The notes under the pieces are model-generated. The model was not told the DNA's origin, did no database searches, and worked only from the letters and a program-made list of their open reading frames with translations. A stretch of DNA of 64,000 nt, taken from contig CBDDLL010000001.1 in the NCBI GenBank assembly GCA_965230625.1, positions 2,604,001-2,668,000 on the forward strand, read 5' to 3'. Below are positions 43,560 through 51,781 of this stretch, one piece after another. The stretch comes from Saccharicrinis sp965230625 (lineage in GTDB: Bacteria; Bacteroidota; Bacteroidia; Bacteroidales; Marinilabiliaceae). Positions within the stretch are counted from its first letter, which is position 1; every line of letters starts with the position of its first letter. The position numbers and the translations under genes are program-made.

Positions 43560-45551
43560 ATGAGAAAATTATGTACTTTTTGCATTGTTCTATTAGGAAT
43601 TATGTTTTTTATTCAAGAAGTTGGAGCTCAGGGAGGAACAACTTGTAATGATGCAGTGGTTGTCCAAGTTGGCGAAAATATTGCTGACAATACTGGTAGT
43701 GTTGATCAATGGTTTAAATACACTGCTACAAGTAATGGTAAAATCACCCTATCCACATGTGGTTACACATCAGAAGATACTTATGTAGAAGTTTTTGAAA
43801 GCTGCCAAGGTATGAAGATTGCTGAATCAGATGATTTTTGTGGACCGCAAAGTAAAGTATTATTTCCTGTTAATAAGGGGGAGACTTACTATTTAAATTG
43901 GCCTGCTTTTAATACTTCGGGAGCATATACTTTTAATATAGAAGAAAGTAGTATTGCAGTTGGTGAATTATGCTCTAATCCAATAGTTGCAACAATTGGA
44001 GATAATTCATTTACAGGACAACAAGGTGAATCACAATGGTTTAGTTATACGGCAATGCAAAGTGGAAAACTAACTGTTTCAGCGTGTGGCAATACTGCAG
44101 ATAATGTTAAGGTGATGATTTCAACTAATTGTTCTGAAGGAAATTGGGAAGAGCCCAAATACGCAGAAGGATGTGAAGACAAGGAAGTAATTATAAGTGT
44201 TGAAGCAGGAGCTACATATTATATCGAATGGATTAATAATTCTTCCTCTGATGTTTTTACTTTTTCGATAAATGAAGAACAATGGGCTGAAGGTGAACAT
44301 TGTTCAAATCCTACACCTGCCATCGAGGGGAATAATAATTTTACTCCGGCTCTGTATGAAGGATACGGTTCTATAAGATATTACAGCTATAAAGCGACCA
44401 AAAATGGCAAGATTGTTATCTCACATTTTGGCAAAGCTGATTATTGTGTTGTTGAAATAAGAAGTAGATGTATAGATATTCGTAAATTGGATGATATACA
44501 TACTCAACTTCAACTTCTTGAAATGGAAGGGAGTGAATTAAGTTTCTCTTCAACTGCAGGAAATGATTACATTATATACTATTATTCTGAATCTAACAAT
44601 ACTGATTTTACCTGGTCTCTTGCGGAAGAAGATCCAATTGAAGGTGAATCTTGTTATAATGCATATAAAGCTGAAGCAGGAACTAACGCATTTACTGCAG
44701 ATTCATATAAATCACAATGGTTTAGTTATCAGGCAAAAAAAACAGGGAAAATGTTAATCTCTTCGGTAAACTCGAAAGATTATTTAGGGTTATCAATTTA
44801 TGATAACTGCGGAAAAGAATCGTTTTTTAAAACTGCAAGTTTTGATGAGGGCGAGAATGTACATGCAGCTGTTAAAACCGTATCAGGCAATACTTATTAT
44901 ATAAGATGGGATAATCAATCACCATCAACTAATAGAATTGATTGGACTATTAATGAGCAAAGTGAAGAACAAGGCGATTTCTGTTCTAATCCCAAACAAG
45001 CGATAGTTGGAGATAACAATAATTGTGACCATAGTATAGGAGTAGATCAGTGGTTTACTTATACTGCAACTCAAAATGGTCAAATAATTATTTCTAGTTG
45101 CTCATTAACTGATGAAGATACTTATTTAGTAATTTATGATGACTGTAATAAAACTTGGATTGCTGAAAATGACGATTATTGTGATTATCAAGCAGGAGTT
45201 GTTTTTGATTGTGAAGCAGGAGAAACATTTTTAATAAGATGGAGTAACTGGTTTTATCCTGGAGCATACGATTGGAGTTTAACAGAATCGGGAACTACAG
45301 ATATTAATACGCAGCCTGAAAGTGATAACAACGAATTGACTATTTATCCAAATCCAGCTAAAAATGAGATTAATATACGTTCATCAAATAGAATTAATCA
45401 GTTGAAAATTTATAATTTAGTTGGAAAGGTAGTGGTTAGCAAAACGGAAGTTACAGATAAGTTATATTTTAATTTAATGAGTGGATTATATTTTATAGAG
45501 ATAGAACTTGAAGATGGTCAGGTTCACAAACAAAAATTGCTTATAAAGTAA
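43560..45551 (+). CDS. T9SS-exported protein with five repeated beta domains
   Basis: A 663-residue paralogue of the protein at 32102-33460. Signal peptide MRKLCTFCIVLLGIMFFIQEVGAQ is followed by five domains of about 100 residues, opening GGTTCNDA, GELCSNP, GEHCSNP, GESCYNA and GDFCSNP, each with the DQWFxYTA / GKxxIS / DTYxEVF pattern (degenerate in the third and fourth). The end (LTIYPNPAKNEINI...GLYFIEIELEDGQVHKQKLLIK) is a T9SS type A sorting domain. Surface or secreted; a binding role is likely but not shown. Shares architecture with, but is two domains longer than, its paralogue. Confidence 0.82.
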   Translation: MRKLCTFCIVLLGIMFFIQEVGAQGGTTCNDAVVVQVGENIADNTGSVDQWFKYTATSNGKITLSTCGYTSEDTYVEVFESCQGMKIAESDDFCGPQSKVLFPVNKGETYYLNWPAFNTSGAYTFNIEESSIAVGELCSNPIVATIGDNSFTGQQGESQWFSYTAMQSGKLTVSACGNTADNVKVMISTNCSEGNWEEPKYAEGCEDKEVIISVEAGATYYIEWINNSSSDVFTFSINEEQWAEGEHCSNPTPAIEGNNNFTPALYEGYGSIRYYSYKATKNGKIVISHFGKADYCVVEIRSRCIDIRKLDDIHTQLQLLEMEGSELSFSSTAGNDYIIYYYSESNNTDFTWSLAEEDPIEGESCYNAYKAEAGTNAFTADSYKSQWFSYQAKKTGKMLISSVNSKDYLGLSIYDNCGKESFFKTASFDEGENVHAAVKTVSGNTYYIRWDNQSPSTNRIDWTINEQSEEQGDFCSNPKQAIVGDNNNCDHSIGVDQWFTYTATQNGQIIISSCSLTDEDTYLVIYDDCNKTWIAENDDYCDYQAGVVFDCEAGETFLIRWSNWFYPGAYDWSLTESGTTDINTQPESDNNELTIYPNPAKNEINIRSSNRINQLKIYNLVGKVVVSKTEVTDKLYFNLMSGLYFIEIELEDGQVHKQKLLIK

Positions 45552-45574
45552 TAAATAACTAGAGGTATAAAATT

Positions 45575-45611
45575 AAAGGCTGTTACGATTTATGTGCAGC
45601 CTTTTTTTTTT
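45575..45611 (+). terminator. Intrinsic terminator after the second T9SS protein
   Basis: AAAGGCTG (45575-45582) and CAGCCTTT (45597-45604), followed by a run of T to 45611. It lies between convergent genes and may serve both. Confidence 0.85.
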
Positions 45612-45665
45612 ATTCTGGGTGTAATATTGGTTTAATGTCAGTACCTTAGTTTTAATCTTAAATTA

Positions 45666-46319
45666 TTATAACTCCTGTATTTCCTCTTCTGGAAAAGGGG
45701 CTAGATTTAACTTTGGATTTAGATTTTCTCCTGGTCTATAGTTTTGAATTTTATAATTAGATGTGAATAGTTTTCTTAATAACTTAACATCCTCAGTGGA
45801 ATGCAAACCTTTGGCAATGGTGGTTCTGAATTCATGTTTAATGCCAGAGGAATAGATAAGATTAATCGATGTTACAATTTTTTCGAATAATGCATTATTA
45901 ATAGAAATACCACAAGCTATTTGGTATGTTTTTATTCCAACAACATGTTTAATATCCATAGAGATAAAGTCGAGTAGTTGCTCATTTAGTAATTCATTCA
46001 GCATGTATGGGTTTGTGCCATTGGTATCTAATTTTACTTTTAAATCAAGCTTTTTAATTTTTTCAATTATGTAAGGGAGGTTTTTATGTATTGTGGGTTC
46101 ACCTCCGGTAATACAAACAGCATCAAGTAAATGTTTATATTTAGTGAGATAGGTTATAACTTCACCTTCATCAATGGTATTTCCATACTTATTAGGTAAA
46201 ACCAATTCAGGGTTATGGCAATAACCACAACGGAAATTACAGCCCTGTGTAAAAATCACAGAGCTGATATTTCCTGGATAATCTATTAAACTTTGTTTTT
46301 GAAAGCCTGCTATTTTCAT
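45666..46319 (-). CDS. nrdG: Anaerobic ribonucleotide reductase activating protein
   Basis: A 217-residue radical SAM activase. The cluster motif is C-N-F-R-C-G-Y-C (CxxxCxxC, about 29-36), preceded by VIFTQGCNF and followed by the GGEPTIH SAM-binding loop. It installs the glycyl radical on NrdD under anaerobic conditions. Its ATG overlaps the NrdD stop (ATGA), so the two are translationally coupled. Length is somewhat longer than E. coli NrdG and typical for the Bacteroidota/Clostridia type. Confidence 0.9.
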   Translation of the reverse strand: MKIAGFQKQSLIDYPGNISSVIFTQGCNFRCGYCHNPELVLPNKYGNTIDEGEVITYLTKYKHLLDAVCITGGEPTIHKNLPYIIEKIKKLDLKVKLDTNGTNPYMLNELLNEQLLDFISMDIKHVVGIKTYQIACGISINNALFEKIVTSINLIYSSGIKHEFRTTIAKGLHSTEDVKLLRKLFTSNYKIQNYRPGENLNPKLNLAPFPEEEIQEL

Positions 46320-48478
46320 TTTTGCACAACAATCTCTTCAACTGGAGTATTACAATCTTCCTCTATTCTTCTGTCAAATAATTTGCGGTCGTTATATTCG
46401 GCTCGTTTACCATTATTCCATTGATCAATTGGGCGCAAGTAACCTACAATTCGGGAATATACTTCACATTTGTTGCTTTTTCCGAGTTCAAGGCATTTGG
46501 GACATTGAGCATGTTCTCCATATAAATATCCATGTTCGGGACAAATACTAAAAGTAGGAGATAATGAAAAGTATGGTAGTTTAAAATTATTGCAAATGGT
46601 TTTTGCTAAGCTTTTTACCGATTCTGGAGGTAATTGGCTCTCTCCAACAAAGGTATGGAAAACCGTACCGCCTGTATATTTTGTTTGTAAATTATCTTGT
46701 AATTCGAGCGCTTCAAAAATATCATCGGTATGTCCAACAGGTAATTGAGTTGAATTAGTATAATATGGATCAACGCCATTTTCTCTAACCTGTTTTTCGT
46801 TAGCTACGATAATATCCGGATATTCAGCTTTGTCGATTCGTGCAAGACGATAGGTAGTTCCTTCGGCAGGAGTAGCTTCTAAATTGTAAATATGACCGGT
46901 TTCTTCTTGGAAATCTTGCAACTTTTGCCTCATGAAAGTCATGATATTTTCAGCTTGTTCATTACCTTCTTTAGTGGTAATATCCTGCCCGTAAAAGTTG
47001 AGTAGAAGCTCATTCATTCCTACTAAACCAATAGTTGAGAAATGATTATCCCAATATGCTCCATTTTTCTTTCTAATATGACGTAGGTAGAATTTAGAAT
47101 ATGGGTATAATCCATTTTCGGTTAACTCTTCTATTACCTTACGTTTAATTTCAAGACTTTCTTTAGCCAGTTCCATTAGTTTCGAAATTCTTTGGAAAAG
47201 CTCTTCTTCACTTTTAGATTCGTAACCAATTCTTGGCATATTAAGCGTTACAACACCTACCGAACCAGTAAGGGGATTAGCGCCAAATAAACCTCCTCCG
47301 CGCGATTTAAGTTCACTGGTATCTATTCTTAAGCGGCAGCACATAGATCGAACATCGTCTGGTGACATATCTGAGTTTACAAAATTAGAGAAGTAAGGTA
47401 TTCCATATTTTGCAGTCATTTCCCATATAGGTTGGCGATATTCGTTATCCCAATCAAAATCTTTAGTAATATTATATGTAGGTATTGGAAAGGAGAATAT
47501 GCGTCCATTTGCATCACCTTCGGTCATTACTTCTGCAAATGCTTTATTAAACATGTCCATTTCGTGCTGATATTCAGCATAGGTAGAATCAAGCATTTTT
47601 CCACCAATAACAACAGGAGTATCCTTCATGTTATCAGGTACTTCTAGGTCAAGTGTTATGTTGGTGAAAGGAGTTTGAAAGCCAACGCGGGTTGGAATGT
47701 TCATATTAAACATGAATTCTTGCAGTGCTTGTTTTACCTCCTTGTACGAAAGATTATCATGTTTTATAAAAGGAGCTAGGTACGTATCAAAATTAGAAAA
47801 TGCTTGAGCTCCAGCAGCTTCTCCCTGCATGGTATAAAAAAAGTTAACAATCTGACCTAGTAAGGTTCTAAAGTGTTTAGGAGGTTCGCTTTCTACTTTG
47901 CCAGGAACTCCTTTAAAACCAGTAACTATAAGTTCGTACAAATCCCAACCCACACAATACACACTAACAAAGCCAAGATCATGAATATGAAACCTACCTT
48001 GTTTGTGAGCATTTCCTATTTCGGGTGAATATATTTTGTTTAACCAATATTGAGAACTAATTATTGTGGAAACATGTTGGTTCATTCCCTGTAGCGAATA
48101 AGTAGAGTTTGCACTTTCCTTAATACGCCAATCGTTGTTATTAATGTAATCGTCAACAATATCTATATTTGAAAAAAGTTCCTTTACATTTCGTATTCCA
48201 TCATGTTGTTTACGATAAATAATGTAAGCTTTGGCTGCTTTAAATTGCTTTTGGTTAAATAGTTCAAATTCAACTAAATCCTGAATATCTTCAACACATG
48301 CTTTTTCAGGATTAATTTTGGCAACTACTTTTTCGGTAATAGTTTCGGCCAATTTTCGGTTAGGTTCACCAACAGCTCTTAGTGCTTTAGAAATGGCAAA
48401 AGTAATTTTGTTTGCTTCAAACGGTACAATTCTACCGTCGCGTTTTTGTACTGTTTTAATAGCACCATTAATTTCCAT
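46316..48478 (-). CDS. nrdD: Anaerobic (class III) ribonucleoside-triphosphate reductase
   Basis: A 720-residue enzyme that makes dNTPs in the absence of oxygen. I choose ATG 48478; the longer frame opens with TTG. It has an N-terminal ATP-cone (IKTVQKRDGRIVPFEANKITFAI), an active-site barrel, a zinc site of four Cys (CPEHGYLYGEHAQCPKC...KC) and the glycyl radical at about G679 (RIVGYLRP). The C-terminal tail of about 40 residues is usual. The gene is preceded by a cobalamin riboswitch, so expression should fall when B12 is plentiful. Confidence 0.95.
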   Translation of the reverse strand: MEINGAIKTVQKRDGRIVPFEANKITFAISKALRAVGEPNRKLAETITEKVVAKINPEKACVEDIQDLVEFELFNQKQFKAAKAYIIYRKQHDGIRNVKELFSNIDIVDDYINNNDWRIKESANSTYSLQGMNQHVSTIISSQYWLNKIYSPEIGNAHKQGRFHIHDLGFVSVYCVGWDLYELIVTGFKGVPGKVESEPPKHFRTLLGQIVNFFYTMQGEAAGAQAFSNFDTYLAPFIKHDNLSYKEVKQALQEFMFNMNIPTRVGFQTPFTNITLDLEVPDNMKDTPVVIGGKMLDSTYAEYQHEMDMFNKAFAEVMTEGDANGRIFSFPIPTYNITKDFDWDNEYRQPIWEMTAKYGIPYFSNFVNSDMSPDDVRSMCCRLRIDTSELKSRGGGLFGANPLTGSVGVVTLNMPRIGYESKSEEELFQRISKLMELAKESLEIKRKVIEELTENGLYPYSKFYLRHIRKKNGAYWDNHFSTIGLVGMNELLLNFYGQDITTKEGNEQAENIMTFMRQKLQDFQEETGHIYNLEATPAEGTTYRLARIDKAEYPDIIVANEKQVRENGVDPYYTNSTQLPVGHTDDIFEALELQDNLQTKYTGGTVFHTFVGESQLPPESVKSLAKTICNNFKLPYFSLSPTFSICPEHGYLYGEHAQCPKCLELGKSNKCEVYSRIVGYLRPIDQWNNGKRAEYNDRKLFDRRIEEDCNTPVEEIVVQK

Positions 48479-48588
48479 AATAATTTTAATTAAATTAAAC
48501 AATCAATGGTAGCAATGGATAAAATATAAGAAAGGTTTAAGTCTTCCTTAGCCTTTTCTCCCGAAAGCTACGAATTAAGATCAAAAAT

Positions 48589-48725
48589 GATAGGTCTTCC
48601 GGCTTGTTGCACTTTAGATTACCTTCCCATCTTTTAAATATTGGACAGTGGTTTTTATTGCCTAAAGCTTTATTTGCTACACACGGCTGCGGGTACAGCT
48701 ACTGATTTTCACAGTATTCCCTTAC
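48589..48725 (-). ncRNA. Cobalamin (B12) riboswitch upstream of nrdDG
   Basis: On the reverse strand, in order: GGGAATACTGTGAAAATC (from 48721), CTGTACCCGCAGCCGTG, AACCACTG (complement of 48646-48653), ATGGGAAGG (complement of 48622-48630), and the B12 box AGCCGGAAGACCTATC (complement of 48589-48604). These are the conserved landmarks of the cobalamin aptamer. About 110 bases then lead to the nrdD ATG; that leader repeats GGAAGACTT and offers a CTTTCGGGAG hairpin, a possible translation switch. Ligand binding should turn off the class III reductase. Confidence 0.88.
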
Positions 48726-48822
48726 ATCATTATTGCATGATAAAAGTATGTAGATTAAAACATTAAAATTAATTATGGACAAATAAGTTATTAAAAAGAA
48801 ATGAACAATTATCCGCTTCCTT

Positions 48823-50235
48823 TTAGTTAATAGATGGTTTCAGCCTGAGTAATTTATTTTCCTTAGTTATTTCTGATTTAATATCAGTTAATATTAATTC
48901 AAGTAGAGGTAACATTTTTTTTAGGCCGCCTAGATTTATAATTATGTTCCATAAATATTCAAATTTCTTCCAACCTCCAGTATAAAATAGGTGTTTCATT
49001 TGATGTTTAAAATTACTATGAGCAGATGTTGCTTTTAAAATGTTATTCCATTTATAAAACTCATTATATGCCCAATGATAACCATTTTCTAAGTCTTCGG
49101 CTGATAATCCTTTTGTTTTATACACAACATGTCGGGTATCATATAAATCCCATTTTTTTGTTAAGATACGTCCTTCTTTTTCCATTGACTCATAAAGTTT
49201 GGTGCCTGGGTAGGGGGTAAGAATATGATAAGTAGCTGTTGTTATACCATGTTGAACTCCCCAATCAACAGTTCTTTTGAAAACATCCTTGTTATCAGAA
49301 TCTAAACCAAAAACAAAGCTTCCATTTATCATTATGCCCAAATCGTTAAGTCTTCTTACAGCTCGCTCATAATCTTGTTTTAAGTTTTGATTTTTATTGC
49401 TTTGCCTCAGGTTTTCTGGCGAGAATGTTTCAAATCCAACAAATAAGCTTCTTAAGCCTGCCTGGGCTGCTTTCTCAATTAAATTTCCTTCGAGTATTGA
49501 TTTTACTGTAGCTGCCCCTTGAAATACCCTGTTCATTCCTCGCATACCTTCAAATAATTCATTAGCCAGAATAGGATTACCTAAAAGATGATCGTCAAGA
49601 AAGTATAGATGTTTTCCAGGAAGTCTTGAAATCTCAGACAATATTTCATCAACTCTTTGTGTATAAAATGACTTTCCTCCTTTAAAAAAGGAATCTTTGT
49701 AGCAGAAATTGCAATGATGGGGGCATCCTCTTGATATAACAAGAGAATTAGGAACTAAATACTTTTCGCGTTTTATTATATCTCGTCGCAGTGGAGGTTG
49801 ATTTTGTATAGTTCTGTTATGAGTTGAGATATATCTTTTTTTAGTTTTGTTGGCTTTAAAATCTTTTAAAAATTGAGGAAATGTTTGTTCTCCGGGACCA
49901 ATAAAAATGGTGTTGGCAAATTTCTCGGCTTCTTCGGGTAAGCTTGTAACATGTAAACCTCCAAGCGCAACAAATATCCCTTTGCTACGATAATGTTGTG
50001 CGATTGAATATGCTCGTTTGGCATTTGTAACATAAACTTGAATAATAACGAGATCAGGAGAGTCATTAAGGTTTATTTTTTCTACATGTTGATCTTGTAA
50101 ATCAACTTCATCATCTTCACTGAGGTATGAAGCAAGTGTTGCTAATCCTAATGGTGGGAAAAGTGAGTATTTAATTGGTCTCCAAAATGGGCTTTTAGCT
50201 TCAGTTAGAGATGGTAATATTAGTTTTATTTTCAT
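48823..50235 (-). CDS. B12-binding radical SAM protein of the XrtN operon
   Basis: A 470-residue protein: N-terminal cobalamin-binding type domain (MKIKLILPSLTEAKSPFWRPIKYSLFPPLGLATLA, GGLHVTSLPEEA), a radical SAM barrel with C-P-H-H-C-N-F-C near 170-177, and a helical C-terminal region like DUF4070. Such enzymes methylate or rearrange unactivated carbons. It starts 16 bases after exosortase N on the same strand, so it is probably co-transcribed with it and may modify a component of the sorting pathway. Substrate unknown. Confidence 0.82.
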   Translation of the reverse strand: MKIKLILPSLTEAKSPFWRPIKYSLFPPLGLATLASYLSEDDEVDLQDQHVEKINLNDSPDLVIIQVYVTNAKRAYSIAQHYRSKGIFVALGGLHVTSLPEEAEKFANTIFIGPGEQTFPQFLKDFKANKTKKRYISTHNRTIQNQPPLRRDIIKREKYLVPNSLVISRGCPHHCNFCYKDSFFKGGKSFYTQRVDEILSEISRLPGKHLYFLDDHLLGNPILANELFEGMRGMNRVFQGAATVKSILEGNLIEKAAQAGLRSLFVGFETFSPENLRQSNKNQNLKQDYERAVRRLNDLGIMINGSFVFGLDSDNKDVFKRTVDWGVQHGITTATYHILTPYPGTKLYESMEKEGRILTKKWDLYDTRHVVYKTKGLSAEDLENGYHWAYNEFYKWNNILKATSAHSNFKHQMKHLFYTGGWKKFEYLWNIIINLGGLKKMLPLLELILTDIKSEITKENKLLRLKPSIN

Positions 50236-50251
50236 TGTGTATAGGTTCTTA

Positions 50252-51682
50252 TTATAAAAGGTTTTCGCTTAAAATCCTCTTAGTAAGCTTTAAAGATTTT
50301 TCTTTGGATGCTGCAGTAACATTAATTACACTGAATGCGTTTTCACCTTTAATAGTGGATAATCGCCATTTAAATTGATTAATAGTATTTGATTTACCAT
50401 TGCTATACCACCAACAGGAGTATAGTGGTTCCTCATTAGGTTTATGCAGTTCAAATGTGTAAACCGAAAAATCATCAACTTTCTGTAAGGATTCGGTTTT
50501 GATTTTATATCCGCTTGCTCGCCAACATATAAAAGGATTATGATCGGAACCCAACATAAAAGCTGGAGGTTTTACATATACCAATCCAGTTTCGTTTTGT
50601 AGTTTAATTACACCGTCTTTACTAACACTTTTATTAAAGCCTTCAATTTCTATCGGTGAAGAGTCGAATTGTGGTTTTACATGGTTTTCGTGAAAATTAT
50701 AACTGCCAATGATGAGCAAAGGAGCTACCAAGAGGCTTAAATAATGTTGTTCTTTAAATCTCTTTTGCTTAGGAATAATGTTTTTGTAATACCTCTTACT
50801 GTATGTTCCTATTGCAAATAGTAGTAAGCAACAGTTGATAATAAATAATAGTATTCCAATAAGTTCATGTAAAAGAGTGCCGGGCATTGCTTTTAGGAAT
50901 ACAGTTAAGGTGATTCTTGTAAGATTAACAACAACAATTAAAGTTAGTGTTAACAATATAAATACTATAGAGAATGGTAATCGAGGTTTCATTTTAAACC
51001 TTTGAGAAAAAAATGACAAGGTGAAAATGGCAAACACCAATGATGAAGTAACCATATTTAACCCAAGGCACTCTGGAGCTACAGTAAATTCGATTCCATC
51101 AATATAAATACAATTTCCTGCAATGTTAAGATTGTCAATAAAAGGTTTTAACATTGTGCCAGATACTTCTGTTAGCTTTAATCGGAGAGGAAAACTAAAT
51201 ATGCTTAAAAGATATTTTACGGCTGGAGTTGTTACTAAACCTAATAAAATAGATAGATACGTGGGTTGGTGAACTGTAATGGCTAGACAAGTTAAAATGG
51301 ACATGCATACTCCGAAATAAAAAATGCTATAAACATATGTAATATAAAAAGTAACTAATAGTACTGCAGATATTAAAAATAAAGGTATCACATTACCAAT
51401 TCCCCTATTTCTTCGCAATGTAAATGGCATTATTAAAAAGAATAGATACTGCTCAAACCTTAAGCCACCTAGCTCATTAATTTTGGAGTAGGATAGTATT
51501 ATGCAGCTGGTAGCTAATATATATCCAATGTACTGTTTCCAATTAAACTGATTATACCATTTTTCGATATTGGATATCAATTTATGTAAATATGGATAAC
51601 GAGATATTTTTATAATTATCTGATAACAAATATTTATAGCAAATAATCTTATTATCCTCCAGGTTATTTTAGAAGTGTTCAT
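50252..51682 (-). CDS. xrtN: Exosortase N
   Basis: A 476-residue multi-pass membrane cysteine protease/transpeptidase. About eight transmembrane helices carry the exosortase catalytic triad: C205 (APECLGLNM), R256 (VNLTRITLT) and H272 (GTLLHELIG). The C-terminal about 160 residues form a periplasmic domain of the EpsI-like kind (FHENHVKPQFDSSPIEIEGF...). Exosortases cleave PEP-CTERM-like tails and attach proteins to envelope glycans. Its dedicated substrate is likely the VIT protein immediately upstream, as in known XrtN systems. Confidence 0.87.
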   Translation of the reverse strand: MNTSKITWRIIRLFAINICYQIIIKISRYPYLHKLISNIEKWYNQFNWKQYIGYILATSCIILSYSKINELGGLRFEQYLFFLIMPFTLRRNRGIGNVIPLFLISAVLLVTFYITYVYSIFYFGVCMSILTCLAITVHQPTYLSILLGLVTTPAVKYLLSIFSFPLRLKLTEVSGTMLKPFIDNLNIAGNCIYIDGIEFTVAPECLGLNMVTSSLVFAIFTLSFFSQRFKMKPRLPFSIVFILLTLTLIVVVNLTRITLTVFLKAMPGTLLHELIGILLFIINCCLLLFAIGTYSKRYYKNIIPKQKRFKEQHYLSLLVAPLLIIGSYNFHENHVKPQFDSSPIEIEGFNKSVSKDGVIKLQNETGLVYVKPPAFMLGSDHNPFICWRASGYKIKTESLQKVDDFSVYTFELHKPNEEPLYSCWWYSNGKSNTINQFKWRLSTIKGENAFSVINVTAASKEKSLKLTKRILSENLL

Positions 51683-51712
51683 ATCCTTTTTTAAATTGAA
51701 TTTCTTTTAAAT

Positions 51713-51749
51713 AACTCTGTGCTCTTTTGGGAGACAGGAGCACAGAGTT
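51713..51749. other. Perfect 12-bp stem-loop between the VIT gene and xrtN
   Basis: AACTCTGTGCTC (51713-51724) and GAGCACAGAGTT (51738-51749) form a perfect 12-bp stem with a 13-base loop. On the transcribed (reverse) strand no T-run follows, so it should not be a strong terminator; it may protect or separate the mRNA segments and lower xrtN relative to its substrate. Confidence 0.55.
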
Positions 51750-51781
51750 GGAAAAAAATGGGATGGTTGGTATGTTTTTAA

